Part shown: piece after piece, positions 46,543 through 58,326 of the stretch
Numbering within the stretch: position 1 is the first letter of the stretch
Layout of the letters: each line of letters opens with the position of its first letter
Assembly (NCBI GenBank): GCA_905182995.1
Contig: CAJJDP010000123.1
Span: forward strand, 124,001-188,000
DNA from: Paramecium octaurelia
Taxonomy: Eukaryota; Ciliophora; Oligohymenophorea; Peniculida; Parameciidae
Length of the DNA stretch: 64,000 bases
Reading direction: 5' to 3'
The notes under the pieces: model-generated
Told to the model about the DNA's origin: nothing
The model's database searches: none
What the model saw: only the letters and a program-made list of their open reading frames with translations
Position numbers and translations under genes: made by a program

Positions 46543-48459
46543 TCAATATTGTAAAGCTTCCTAAGCATAAAATTTAACGTCTCTGTCATTGTCATCTGTC
46601 AGTTCATTTATTGCTCTACATTACTGTTAAATCTATACTATTTTATTTGATTCAGAGTGCCTTGATGGTCAATCCTTTTTGATAATGACTTTGCCACCTT
46701 TATACTAACAAATCTAATATTGGGGACGATGTCTTTCATGCACTTCTATACGATTGGCCATAACTTATCTATAATCGTAGGCCCATCGGCCACTAGGCCA
46801 ATTTGTTAAATAGCATATAAGGCATTCATCCTGTACAAGAAACCAGTATCCTTATTAAAAGTCTCCAAGCATTTAGATAAAAAGCTTCCCAATGCCCAAT
46901 CGATTTTGTAGGTTTAGATTAGATCATTCAATCTGCTCAACCCTAAAGTTCTAACTTCAGCTGCTCTGTCCTTCAAAAACATAGCATAGACTGGTTCTAA
47001 TTACTTTATGAATACGTCTGAATTCTTAATTGTTCTAAGATGATAAATCAGAAATACAAAGCAAGTTGAATGACTGTTTACATGATTTCCTTTCTGACTC
47101 TCCATTTAGGATCCTCCATGCATTTTTTAAAATGAGGAATGAATTACACTAAAGCATCAGAACCAAGTGCAGCTGCAAACACCCCAACTGATTATGCTGC
47201 ATTCTTTCTTACATCTTAATTGTCATCACTCATTAATTCAATTAGGTAGGATTGCAATTTGCTTTAACTATTATCTCGAGGTAAAATAGTAGCAATCTAT
47301 CCAATAACTAAACAAGCATTTTCTGATAATTATCAATAAGTATTTACATTTCACTTATGCAAATGCATCCTTAGCTAATAATTATAATAATGGAATTATA
47401 AGATTTAGTTTCTCTGGAGATACAAATTTAATAAATTTAGCCAAACTTTTCACAGCTACCACTCTAACATCACTCTCAGGATCTTTTAATAAGTTAGAGA
47501 AGATCTATATTAATGAAGAGTCTGCAATCTCCTTACCCACAGCTTCAGCTAACTTAATATTTTTAGATAATAACGTACTTCTGCAAATATCTTTGACAAT
47601 GCCAATCTTACTCTCCAAGATTTATCTTCTGCTGAAGATATGATCAGTGGTAATATGTTTGTTTTATTTTCATTGATATTAAGGATGTTAGCAATGTTCA
47701 TTATGCTTTCCATACACAATAATCTAACTTAATCTTATTCATCTTAGCATAATTATTTCAAAACAGTTATCAAAACTTCAATAACATGATTTTTATCCAT
47801 GTATTATGCAATTTCACCTATTTTCGTTGCCACTGCTCTTCGAACCATTGGCGTTTCTTCACTGCATAACTCAGTGAATTTTCTAAAAGGTAAGTTTACA
47901 TTAAGTACTATCTAAGTTTTTCTTTCTAATTTCCAGCTCTAGCATACATGGGACACATTAAGCTAACAGCAGACACTCTACATGTGAAATTGGCTTCGTT
48001 TGATGCTAGTTTTAAGATCTACGAATCCATTAAACATTTTACCAATGGGACTATTGTGTTAGAAATTTCATTGTCTCCCAAAAAACCACACACAATAATA
48101 ATTGATTTAACAGCTTATTCTCTTACAACAGTCTCATCAAATCCAGCCAATTGCTCCAAAATAGGCAATAAGCATATCGATTATTATGGAATTATTTGAC
48201 TAAATAAACCTATTCAAATACGCAATGTAGCCTAGCTCTTCTGCCATAGCAAATAAGACTTCATCATCTTCCTTTTTCATTAATGCTGCAAATTTATTAT
48301 GTTATAGTTACTTTCAAAATATGGCAAAAGAACAGACTTTATTTTATCTGTCCCTAAAAGTGTTGCGATAACTCTAACTCTATGCATCGCATTGACCTTT
48401 AGATACACTTCCTCATTTTCCATATCATCCTTAAAAATATCCATTGGATTGTCACCCAT
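46543..48459 (-). CDS. protein phosphatase 2A scaffold subunit A (HEAT repeats)
   Basis: The PR65/A scaffold of PP2A, which holds the catalytic and regulatory subunits. ATG 48459 begins MGDNPMDIFKDDMENEEVYL, KVNAMHRVRVIATLLGTDK, matching the first HEAT repeat. Repeats of ~39 residues with D-x-x-x-x-V/R-x-x-A-A signatures fill the protein. The C-terminal repeats are diagnostic: FLYRMNALYAIQQIGLVADG, MKDIVPNIRFVSIKVAKSL, then NDRDVKFYAQEALQY and TGA 46545-46543. Several small introns. Length fits about 590 residues. Confidence 0.9.
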
Positions 48460-48506
48460 TGTTGATTGATTTAAATCTTTAATTATATATTATATTTTTT
48501 ATAGAT

Positions 48507-50299
48507 TCAAATTACATACTCTGACAATCCCATGTCTGCAGCTTCCTACAATGCTTTACTCAACATATCCTAAACAAAAGTCTAGTCTGATTTTAAAGAC
48601 AAAGATTTGTGATAATAGTGAATTGCCTTGCTCAGACTGTTTGGCAACTCACTCAAATGATACGAAAACGCCAAGCCAAAAAATGTTTATGGAGAAACTG
48701 AATTTAACTATAATAGATCTCATTTAATTACCTAGATGCATTTTTCAAATATTTATATTGCATTTTTATAATCCCTTTATTTTCTAAAAGTGTGACCCAA
48801 ATTCTAGAGTGCAGATTCTCTGATCTTATGATTTGAATTTTAACAGAACACTAAAGCATTCAAGAAATACTATATTTCACATTATATAACTTACATCTTT
48901 GGCTTCATTATATTTCTTTTGTTTATAAGCAATGACTCCCAATTCATTTTGAATCATGGGATCAGTAGGATTGATGTCCTTAGCCTATTACAAAGACAAG
49001 ATTGCAGTCTGCAAATTATTTGTCCTCAAATACTCCATACCAATATAAACATGTGCTTGATAACAACCAGGGAATTGTCTAGTGATGGATCTGTAAATCG
49101 ACATGGCTTAATCTGATTCATCTTGAATAGCATAAGAATGTGCTAACCCTATCCAACTATAAATGAGATGTTAATCTAATTGAATGGATTTCTGGAACTA
49201 TTTTCTTGCAACTTCATATTTTTTGGTTGAGAAGTAATACACTCCAACAACAAACCAACTCAAAGCATTTGATGAATAGTTTTCTATCAAATTATGAGCA
49301 CAAAAATATAATTCTGCTATCTACTCCAATTCCAATAAGCATGACACATACGTTGGAATGACATCAAAATACAAGGGATCCTATTTGATTGCCTTTAATG
49401 ACCAATCGTATGCAGATGCAATATCATAACTATAATATGCCTTCTTAGCTTTAACATTCAGAATGTCAATATTATTCTTCTTGTCCAATGTTAAGTAGAC
49501 TAAATCATTTTGTATTGGAATTTCCTCCTTTCTAATGTAAGGACTTCTGATGGGCGATGGTTTCATATGTTGAGTCTCCACTTTATCCACTATTTGTAAT
49601 TACTAGGATATCTTTCTTTTCTCTTCTTACAAGTGATCTGCTAATTTCTGATTCCCAATATCGCAATTAATTGTCTTACTTACATAATAGTCTTTCAACC
49701 AAGCCTCATCTGAGTTTAGTTATATTTATTGAATGAGATTCTCCTTCTCATCAGAAGAGATCAAATAGGAATCCACTAATTATTAAAACACTCGCACATT
49801 AGTTGGAGTCTTCTATAAACACTCATAGTAATTTGAAACTGCCAATTATTTATTTTCTAATGCCTCATAGCATTGACCTCGTATCCAATCACTTTAGGAT
49901 GTAGTTTCATCTTGCAATATCTCTATTCCTAATTCATATTGCTTGTTTGCATACAAGGCTCTAGCCGCTAATACTGCAAAATCACCTTGTGTAAATTTGT
50001 GTTTTAAAAACAAATTATATACTCCTGAATATTCAGCATTTGAAAAATGACACTAAAATTATTATAGTAAGTAATATTACAATTCCAAGCATAAATACCA
50101 AATATGCCTATATATTTTAATCCTGATTCAGGCATAATAACTTCTCAGCAAAAAAGATAGCTTACTTGTATTACCCCTAAAGATAGCTACTAATTCCCAA
50201 TTAATAAATGTTCATAAATGATGGATTATTCAACAATTGATTTGTAAAAATTGAGTTCGAAGAAGGATTAAAATAAGGAAGTTGCACTTCATAGTACAT
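48507..50299 (-). CDS. CDC16: anaphase-promoting complex subunit 6 (CDC16), TPR protein
   Basis: A TPR scaffold of the APC/C ubiquitin ligase. ATG 50299 (MYYEVQLPYFNPSSNSIFTN) leads into repeated TPRs. The strongest matches to CDC16 are SYDIASAYDWSLKAIKQDPL, SCLLELEQIAELYFCAHNLI, SNALSWFVVGVYYFSTKKYE, WIGLAHSYAIQDESDQAMSI, RQFPGCYQAHVYIGMEYLRT, and INPTDPMIQNELGVIAYKQK. Ends ADMGLSEYVI with TGA 48509-48507, 47 bp upstream of the PP2A A-subunit start on the same strand. CDC23 and CDC27 were considered; the SWFVVGVYY and GMEYLRT blocks favour CDC16. Confidence 0.9.
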
Positions 50300-50891
50300 G
50301 TTTGAATATTTCTAAGGTTCGCTTTATTATTTGTTTATTTTTGATGTCTTTTTTTGAATTGACATTAAACTATTATGTTTAAAATTTGAATTTTTATATT
50401 AATTTTATGCTCACTCTAATTATATTTACTAATGGACATACATTTTAGGAATAAAAAGTTATGGACAACCTAAGTCAGATTTAATTCAATTGTTTCGACA
50501 TCTAAATTGAGAATAAACTCTAAAATATTAAAATGTCAAATTTAGAATTAGAAATGAAAATTGCATTTACTTTGTTGATATCAAAACTCTAGAAGTTTAA
50601 TAGATAACAATGAATTCTAATATATGAATGATTCATTAAAATGAAGATTTTGATGATGTCTTCATTCTGATCTATGATTATGTTACTTCCTCTTCATATA
50701 TTTGTACCTTTAATTGTTTAGTATAGGTAATTTATTCTTTTGGATGAGTGGATGTCAATATTTATAAATTATTTATAATCTATCTTTTATAAGTTTTTTT
50801 ATTGCTCATATTAAATTTTATATATTGAAAAAATTTTTCCTTCTTTGATCCTAATAGAGACATATAAAAGCTTAAGCTCAAGGTAAATATC
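50300..50891. other. upstream region of 5S rRNA with small ORFs
   Basis: Contains a 50-codon plus-strand ORF (50461-50613, begins MDNLSQIQFNCFDIQIEN) and, in another frame, coding-like pieces (ENCIYFVDIKTLEV; NEDFDDVFILIYDYVTSSS) up to ~50700. A small multi-exon gene is possible, but I could not assemble it. Confidence 0.3.
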
Positions 50892-51010
50892 GTTGTCGGC
50901 CATACTAAGCCTAAAGCACCGGATCCCATTCGAACTCCGAAGTTAAGCGGCTTAAGGCGAGGTTAGTACTAAGGTGGGGGACCGCTTGGGAAGTCCTCGT
51001 GTTGACAACC
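50892..51010 (+). rRNA. 5S ribosomal RNA
   Basis: About 119 nt with 5S features: the 5' end GTTGTCGGCC pairs with the 3' end GTTGACAAC; the internal AAGCACCGGATCCCATTCGA and CTCCGAAGTTAAGC blocks are highly conserved (internal promoter region), followed by GGTTAGTACTAAGGTGGGGG and ACCGCTTGGGAAG. GC content is far above the surroundings. Transcribed by RNA polymerase III. Exact ends are set by the terminal helix. Confidence 0.96.
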
Positions 51011-51011
51011 C

Positions 51012-51019
51012 TTTTTTTT
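51012..51019 (+). terminator. RNA polymerase III terminator (T-run)
   Basis: A run of T residues immediately follows the 5S gene, the usual pol III stop. The run also marks the first base of the duplicated 1,269-bp block. Confidence 0.85.
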
Positions 51020-51760
51020 ATTTATAGTTATAAAAAATTAATTAAAATTTATCAAAATTATAATAATATAAAATAATCTGCTTATATTTTTACAAATTTA
51101 TTATCATTCTAAATTTTTATTTATGAATAATTAAATTGAAAATGAGAAATCTTAATTGATAAGAGTTAGGGTTGTTCGTTGGTATGCTTCTTATAAATAT
51201 AATCTTGAAGTTAAAGAATAATTATTGGATATAATAATTTATCAGGTTTGAAGACATAATTGTATTAAATATTATTGATTTACCGAGATATGAGGAATAA
51301 AAAGGAAATAAATATTCTTAGTAGATATATTTGGCTAATCCCTTGTAAAATAAAAAAATAAAATGGGTTCGTTTTTATCGAATAAATTCGAGTTGATTTT
51401 TATAGATTTTTATCAATTACTATTTTATAAAGTGAGAGAAAGATGAAAAATAAGAACAAAAATAGTATTTTCCATTTTTTTTATGAATAAATCAAATATC
51501 AAAATTTGATGGATAACCAATATTTTTCTTCAATAATTGATATTTAGATTCAATTTACAAGAATGTAGTCATATATAACGAACAAAGTTTATATAATTTG
51601 ATAAAATTATATATGTATAATTAATGATAATTTAGAATTTTTTCGAATGACATTCCAAAAAGTTCTTATATGTTCATATGAATATATTGTTGGATGCTAG
51701 AAAAAATAATTTTATTTAATGAATTATCACCAACTTTATAGAGTTGAATAAAACAAATCC
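51020..51760. other. very AT-rich spacer downstream of 5S
   Basis: About 740 bp with no supported ORF or RNA. Repeated again at 52290-53030 as part of the duplicated block. Confidence 0.4.
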
Positions 51761-52114
51761 ATGTCAGAATTGAAATTAAACACCTTTAGAAAATATTGTG
51801 AGCTTTCTTTAGAACAAAAGAAAGATCTGGAATGTTTTACTCTAATCAAACATTTCATAAATAAGTAAGATGACTACTAGGATACTGATTCTTCTAATGC
51901 TTCGAGTGCTTCTGAGACTTCAAATACGGTGCACATGGAAGGAAATGAATAGCAATAGATATGCATACAGATGTTTGATATTATAAGATAAATGAAAAGA
52001 GCAGTAAAATAGTCTTAAAAATTATGTTCCTCCAAGATAAAAAAATTAAATAAGGTTATAGAAAAGAGAAATAAAGAAATCAACCTGATTAAAATTAGAC
52101 TTGGTCTGTTGTGA
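51761..52114 (+). CDS. hypothetical protein, 117 aa (first copy)
   Basis: Intronless frame ATG 51761 (MSELKLNTFRKYCELSLEQK) to TGA 52112-52114. The centre is acidic and Ser-rich (DTDSSNASSASETSNTVHME); the C-terminus is basic and helical (KKLNKVIEKRNKEINLIKIR). Could be a small coiled-coil protein. The identical frame at 53031-53384 is the same gene duplicated by assembly. No family recognised. Confidence 0.6.
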
Positions 52115-52168
52115 ATAAAACTATTACTATATAGTTAATTAAATGTAAAATACATTTATATAAATTAA

Positions 52169-52280
52169 TCACTTTTCTAACTCAAAATTAATTATGAATT
52201 CATTAATATCTTAATTATCATCTTCTGTTTTTAACTTAAAATACTATAATTACAATCATATACCAATTGTTTGAGTGATC
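52169..52280 (-). pseudogene. truncated copy of the coiled-coil gene 3' end (assembly artefact)
   Basis: The last codons of the gene annotated at 53439-55300, cut by the N. Present only because the block is duplicated. Confidence 0.8.
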
Positions 52281-52281
52281 N
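52281..52281. other. single-N gap at a contig junction
   Basis: One N lies exactly between two identical 1,269-bp copies, the same pattern as at 39002. Confidence 0.95.
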
Positions 52282-53550
52282 TTTTTTTTATTTATAGTTA
52301 TAAAAAATTAATTAAAATTTATCAAAATTATAATAATATAAAATAATCTGCTTATATTTTTACAAATTTATTATCATTCTAAATTTTTATTTATGAATAA
52401 TTAAATTGAAAATGAGAAATCTTAATTGATAAGAGTTAGGGTTGTTCGTTGGTATGCTTCTTATAAATATAATCTTGAAGTTAAAGAATAATTATTGGAT
52501 ATAATAATTTATCAGGTTTGAAGACATAATTGTATTAAATATTATTGATTTACCGAGATATGAGGAATAAAAAGGAAATAAATATTCTTAGTAGATATAT
52601 TTGGCTAATCCCTTGTAAAATAAAAAAATAAAATGGGTTCGTTTTTATCGAATAAATTCGAGTTGATTTTTATAGATTTTTATCAATTACTATTTTATAA
52701 AGTGAGAGAAAGATGAAAAATAAGAACAAAAATAGTATTTTCCATTTTTTTTATGAATAAATCAAATATCAAAATTTGATGGATAACCAATATTTTTCTT
52801 CAATAATTGATATTTAGATTCAATTTACAAGAATGTAGTCATATATAACGAACAAAGTTTATATAATTTGATAAAATTATATATGTATAATTAATGATAA
52901 TTTAGAATTTTTTCGAATGACATTCCAAAAAGTTCTTATATGTTCATATGAATATATTGTTGGATGCTAGAAAAAATAATTTTATTTAATGAATTATCAC
53001 CAACTTTATAGAGTTGAATAAAACAAATCCATGTCAGAATTGAAATTAAACACCTTTAGAAAATATTGTGAGCTTTCTTTAGAACAAAAGAAAGATCTGG
53101 AATGTTTTACTCTAATCAAACATTTCATAAATAAGTAAGATGACTACTAGGATACTGATTCTTCTAATGCTTCGAGTGCTTCTGAGACTTCAAATACGGT
53201 GCACATGGAAGGAAATGAATAGCAATAGATATGCATACAGATGTTTGATATTATAAGATAAATGAAAAGAGCAGTAAAATAGTCTTAAAAATTATGTTCC
53301 TCCAAGATAAAAAAATTAAATAAGGTTATAGAAAAGAGAAATAAAGAAATCAACCTGATTAAAATTAGACTTGGTCTGTTGTGAATAAAACTATTACTAT
53401 ATAGTTAATTAAATGTAAAATACATTTATATAAATTAATCACTTTTCTAACTCAAAATTAATTATGAATTCATTAATATCTTAATTATCATCTTCTGTTT
53501 TTAACTTAAAATACTATAATTACAATCATATACCAATTGTTTGAGTGATC
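52282..53550. repeat. second copy of the 1,269-bp direct duplication
   Basis: Identical to 51012-52280; unique sequence resumes after 53550. Confidence 0.95.
53031..53384 (+). CDS. hypothetical protein, 117 aa (second copy, same gene)
   Basis: Base-for-base repeat of the frame at 51761-52114. Real genome content is probably one copy. Convergent with the coiled-coil gene that ends at 53439. Confidence 0.55.
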
Positions 53551-55300
53551 TTTGGTTAAACTTTTCTTTGGATGCAAGATTCTTGATCTACATCGATTAA
53601 GTTTCAATCAGTTTGAATAATTTCTCAACAACTTTTTCGGGATCAACTTATGAACCAGAGTCATTTGAAAATAATCTTTTTCTTATCAAGTTTATGCTAT
53701 TTGAATCTTTTTTTATCATTTCTGTTACTTTATCAGAAGTGATGGCTTCTTTTAAATTCTAGTGTTCGTCCTCTTGTTTAAACTGAAAATTAAATAGGGA
53801 ATTTACATTTCTTTACTGTTTTTTCATATCTTTTTCTCTGTTTTAATATCCCAAAATGACACTTGACTGATTATCAATGTATTTGACCAATCTATCATAG
53901 ATTTTATCAGGATCGAATTTAAGATTGACTTCTTCTGGGAAGTATTTTCTTTATAATAAATTCGCACTAACGATAACTTTCCTAAGATATGCTTATAGTT
54001 TTTCATTAGACGAAATTTAAATCATTTTTTCTAAATTTGATAACATTTCTATAGGATCGACTAAATTTGCTCTTGGTCCATCATCCATTTTATCAGGTAA
54101 TAGAGCTTTAGCTTTTGTTGTCCAATTGCAATAAACATTCATGATTTTTTTGAATAAGGTCATGTACATTTCTTTATATTATTCAAGTTCTTTGTTTGGT
54201 TAATCTTAATTTTGATTTTAATTGGATGATTACTAAACTTTATACATAGACAAATCTTAAATTTTTGATTCAAATTCTCTTTTTTATTATTATAAAGATT
54301 TTTCAAGAAATCTTTTATCTTCTTCTAAATCAGCAGTTTTCTTTGTGAGTGTTAAGACAGTGTTTTCAAAATATTCATATCTATCAATAATCTTCTCAGC
54401 TGAAAAGTCCACAAATTTTTTAGTCATAATTCTGTATTCTGGTAGGAACTTTTCGAGATCAACGCTGACTCGTTTGATATCATCCAATTGGACTTTGGAT
54501 TATTTTAATTCTTTTTATAGTTGCTAATTTTTAAAGTTTAAACTTTCATTGGATGATTGCAATTCGAATATTTTGTTTTTTGCCATTTCTAATTAATCTT
54601 TAAGTTCAGAACTAAGTTTGATGAAAAAAATACTTCTCTCTTATGAATTTATCAACCTAATTTAACATTTGTAAGCTAATCCCATGTAATAATGCTTTAG
54701 ATTCAGCAAGGATTTTATCCTTGGCAACGTTTTGAATCATTTGATGTAGGGTTTGTTCAGCTCTTTATTTGATGTCCATAATATTTTTTCTCCTAGGATT
54801 CATGGTAGCAATCTCAGAAGCATTTTTCACAAGTCCATCTATAATTTTCCTAGGCTGAAAACTTTGAGTTTTGAGCATTAATTTCCGTTACAAATTTTAG
54901 GATGTTACTTTTGTTTTGGTGTTTAATGCACTCTTAAAATATAAAGGAAAACATTAATTACATTAACTTATTGTTTTAGTTCATCATCTAATGCTTCTGG
55001 TTTTGTGTAAATGTAATTGCCAAAGGCATCAAAAACTATGCGATGAAAGTTCTTTCTGAATTAATCGTATTCATCAACGTTTATCTTTAACTCCTTATCG
55101 AAATAATCTTCAGGACCGTCTATTTCAGCTTGATCATTCTTCACTCTCAAATTGCAAGTCCCAACTTCTGATTTGCTAATCCCTTCGACTCTTTTCCTTT
55201 CCTGCAATTTTTTTAAGCTCCTGGGTGTAAGACTGGTGGGATTCGTATATCTATTGTTTTTAATAGATGTATCGAGGCCATCCTCAGAAGGTTAAGACAT
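53439..55300 (-). CDS. coiled-coil protein, ~600 aa
   Basis: ATG 55300 (MSQPSEDGLDTSIKNNRYTN) opens a Ser/Thr-Pro-containing head (NPTSLTPRSLKKLQERKRVE) and an acidic linker (EIDGPEDYFDKELKINVDEY). A long charged helical region follows, for example DDIKRVSVDLEKFLPEYRIM and ENTVLTLTKKTADLEEDKRF. The C-terminus ends INEFIINFELEK at TGA 53441-53439 after a 20-nt intron that crosses the end of the duplicated block. Small introns elsewhere. Probably cytoskeletal; no named family. Confidence 0.65.
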
Positions 55301-55621
55301 CCTAATCTCTAAGATCAAATAGTACAATATTTATTTTGTGTGAGTCAGTGCAGTTTGTGGCCTAGTGTACGATGTCTAAACTGATTAAGGAGTTTTTGTT
55401 ACGGAATTATGCATTATAATAATAAAAATTATCAAGAACCCAAAATTTTTGTTATTCCTAGTAAATTTTTCATAACTTTGTGTTACAAAATTTGGCAATC
55501 CAACTGAGATTTCTGATCTCGAAGTGATTGACTCAACAACTAGAATTTATGTGATGATCATGATCTATTAAATATAAAGGGTTATATAATTTTCGGAAAT
55601 TTGGAGATATAATAATAAAAT
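55301..55621. other. divergent intergenic region
   Basis: 320 bp between divergent starts; should contain both promoters. No motif recognised. Confidence 0.4.
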
Positions 55622-56532
55622 ATGTTTTCACTTCCAGGAAGCAAATAACGCATATTGTTACCTCAAAGACACAAGACTATTTGCTTCAAACCTGAAGTAT
55701 AAGTAACCCAGAAACTGAAACATGCGAAGGCTCTTCACCCATTTCATTAATAGTTGAAACCCATCTCATCGAAATGCTTAGAATATGTACTTTCAACCAG
55801 GTAGGAAGATTAGACTATTATAAGTTCAAGCGAATCAGAGGGAGAATGTGAGAACAACAAAAGTTGTCATTGCAAGGATTGTGGACATTAATCCTAAAAA
55901 ATGAAACATATGAAAAAGAAATATCGACGTTTCAGTCCTGTTATGCATGGTATAATGAGAGAAAGGAGAAGTAAACTCAAACAGAAATTTAAAAATGCAG
56001 TTTATGTTATTATGTGGATGCTAAAATTAGTGATTCAGAGAAAGAAAAAACCTGTGATTATCAAAAAAATAGTGAGATTGAAAACCAAATTATTTGAAAC
56101 TCCTCCAGAACCACCCCAACAAGACCAATAGATTATTTATCTAGAAGTATCATCTTAATTCTATGTGTAAAGCCTATCCAGCCAGTGCAAGTTTAAATGA
56201 TTGATTTTAAACACAAGCAACGAAAATCAATTGTCAACTATCTCAACAACAAATTGCATGATTAAGAACCCCATCTAAATAAATATCAGTTATCACTTAC
56301 TAAAATAAGACAACAAAATAATCTCTCCAGTAGCCATTCCAGATTACTACTAAAACCATTGAAAACCTAGAATTGTGAAGTTCTAACTCCCCAAAGAAAC
56401 TATCTGCAAACTATCATACACAAGGCTACCCCTCCACATCAATCCTCAAGTTCGCCTTATCTAAAATAACCCCCTTTAACAACAAGAGCAAAATATTTAT
56501 AAACTAGACTTTTCCTATCTGGAAGATATTGA
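55622..56532 (+). CDS. basic protein with CxC..C cluster, 294 aa
   Basis: ATG 55622 (MFSLPGSKQRILLPQRHKTI) to TGA 56530-56532, with one 26-nt intron at 56147-56172 (AAG acceptor). A Cys/His cluster (CHCKDCGHQ) sits near residue 75, followed by a strongly basic stretch (KHMKKKYRRFSPVMHGIMRE). After the intron the protein continues EPIQPVQVQMIDFKHKQRKS into a Ser/Pro-rich C-terminus. Without the intron the frame stops at TGA 56198-56200, which overlaps an ATG, so it could be mistaken for two genes. The Cys cluster may bind zinc. No family recognised. Confidence 0.65.
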
Positions 56533-56933
56533 TTTTGTGAATAGTTTATACTATGTAAATTGCAGATATGTTATAAGTTATAATTTCTATATTGTTTTTT
56601 TAAACTAATTAAACCAATAATATGAGCTAAAATCTAATAGAAAAATAATCTATATTCCTAACCACATATATTTAAATATTATTCTATACAAAAATTATAA
56701 TGAAATGGGCAGTAATATTTAATACTACAAAAACTTATTAGACTTTTTTATGAATTTTGACCTCAAATAATGATTATAATTTAACATAAAAAGAAGATTT
56801 TACGTTTCTTTTATATTATGTCAATATCATCCATAAACCAGATTAAGCAATCAAACTGTAGATAGGAAATAACAATAAATGTATATTGCAATTTAATGAA
56901 TTGATATTTAAAACATTAATTAATATAATAATC
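56533..56933. other. convergent intergenic region
   Basis: About 400 bp of AT-rich sequence between two stops; nothing recognisable. Confidence 0.4.
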
Positions 56934-57653
56934 TCAATTACCTTTTTCTTTAATTTTTTTATAAACATTGTCTTAGTATTTAATTTACTTTTTGATTTCT
57001 TTATACCTATTACAAAGTAAAAATAAAATAAAGGATAGGATTAATAATAGTAGCACTAAAATGATGCCCAAAATTATAACAGCTTCATAATCTGCCTTGT
57101 TGGTCTCATACTATGTTCATAACTCTAATTAGAGTACCTACAAATTCATTGAGAAATCTACCAAAATCCCTTCTTAAGAAGTAATATATCTATTATAAAT
57201 AAGAAATGCAGGAGTGATGAGTGTATCAGGTTTTTGGATGATGACATTGTATAGAAAATTGGAAATGGTTAGATTTTAAAACCCATCGCAAATGAGAAAT
57301 GGCAATTAGGAATGATTGCCATAAATGTTTTGTTTGAGATGGGAAGTGACAATCTATTAGCATTGATATTCATCATCTTCAATAAATATGGTTTCTTTAA
57401 GGCAATCCTAGTAGTTTAATTTTAAAACAGCAACACAATGATACTCGTAGGAGGAGGAATCTGGAATGTAAAGTAATGTGTAAGGGTGATTGGCTTATAT
57501 GCTAAGATTGAAATTGAGGTTCCCAAATTAATAATTTGTTGTGAATTGCTTAATGATGGACAGATGAACGACTGCTTGTTCTTGTTTTTTAATCGAATAT
57601 GATTGTGATATAAGAGTAGTGTGAGCGACACAAAATAACAAATAAATAATCAT
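56934..57653 (-). CDS. type I membrane protein, 230 aa
   Basis: ATG 57653 opens a signal peptide (MIIYLLFCVAHTTLISQ). The lumenal part (~165 residues) contains paired Cys (YHCVAVLKLNYQDCLKE; YQCQQIVTSH; PFLICDGF) and could be a small beta-rich domain. A 27-nt intron precedes the single C-terminal helix (AVIILGIILVLLLLILSFIL), then a short basic cytoplasmic tail. Ends at TGA 56936-56934; 693 coding nt. The layout (signal, lumenal domain, one TM, short basic tail) suits a p24/TMED-like or cargo-receptor role, but no GOLD-domain signature is certain. Confidence 0.6.
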
Positions 57654-57714
57654 TATATAATAATGAATAAAAGTATTAGTAATTATTATTATTTATAATA
57701 TTAAATAACTGATA

Positions 57715-58299
57715 ATGTTTAGCAAGAATAGACAGGAGTAGTTGAGAACGTTCATGGCTGAAAATCAGGATCCGATGATTTTGACAAGTATGCTTCAATA
57801 ATTGAATTATTGTGTGGACAGATGTTCATAGGAGTTGGTATAGGGAAACAATGAGATAAAAAATGTGTAGATGGAAAAGAAGTTGAAGAGTGAAAGGACA
57901 AAAAGAGCTGTTAGTTAAGACAATACATGTTACAATCCTCTGTGGTTGATAAATAAGGACAAGAGAAGAATTGTTGAGCGACATAATTAAGAATTCAATA
58001 CATTTTTACCTTAGGTAAAGAGATTGATTTGAATTTGAGAGTTTGTTTGGAGTGAAAAGGACAAGGAACCAGAGTAACCAAATCAAAGACTGAAACCTTT
58101 GGCTCCAATAAAGGGAACTATCAACAGGCCAAGGATATTGTTGCCCAAAGAGATACGCAAAAACCCATTGAATCAAAGGAAAAGAATTTACGAAAGTTTG
58201 ATTTATAAAGAAGGTCTATGCAATTTGATAAATAAGGGGTTAATTGACAAACACATCGATGTGAGTCCGGCTTTTGAGTTTAGTTTGATGCTAATGTGA
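57715..58299 (+). CDS. hypothetical charged protein, 185 aa
   Basis: ATG 57715 (MFSKNRQEQLRTFMAENQDP) to TGA 58297-58299, with a 27-nt intron (58015-58041) that joins FNTFLPQ to FVWSEKDKEPEQ. A helical first half (QLNYCVDRCSQELVQGNNEI) is followed by basic stretches (LKPLAPIKGTINRPRI; RKRIYESLIYKEGLCNLINK). Soluble. No family recognised. Confidence 0.55.
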
Positions 58300-58326
58300 T
58301 AAAACGGATATGCATTATTAATTTTA

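Larger units (their letters stand above)
51012..52280. repeat. first copy of an exact 1,269-bp direct duplication
   Basis: Recurs at 52282-53550 with a fixed offset of 1,270; copies are separated by one N at 52281. No difference seen by eye. Confidence 0.95.

Noticed and set aside
55622-56532. Two separate genes overlapping by ATGA at 56197-56200
   Set aside because: Removing a 26-nt intron at 56147-56172 merges them into one 294-residue frame with a length divisible by three.
57422-57631. 69-residue minus-strand ORF in the standard code
   Set aside because: It is an out-of-frame shadow of the type I membrane protein gene at 56934-57653.
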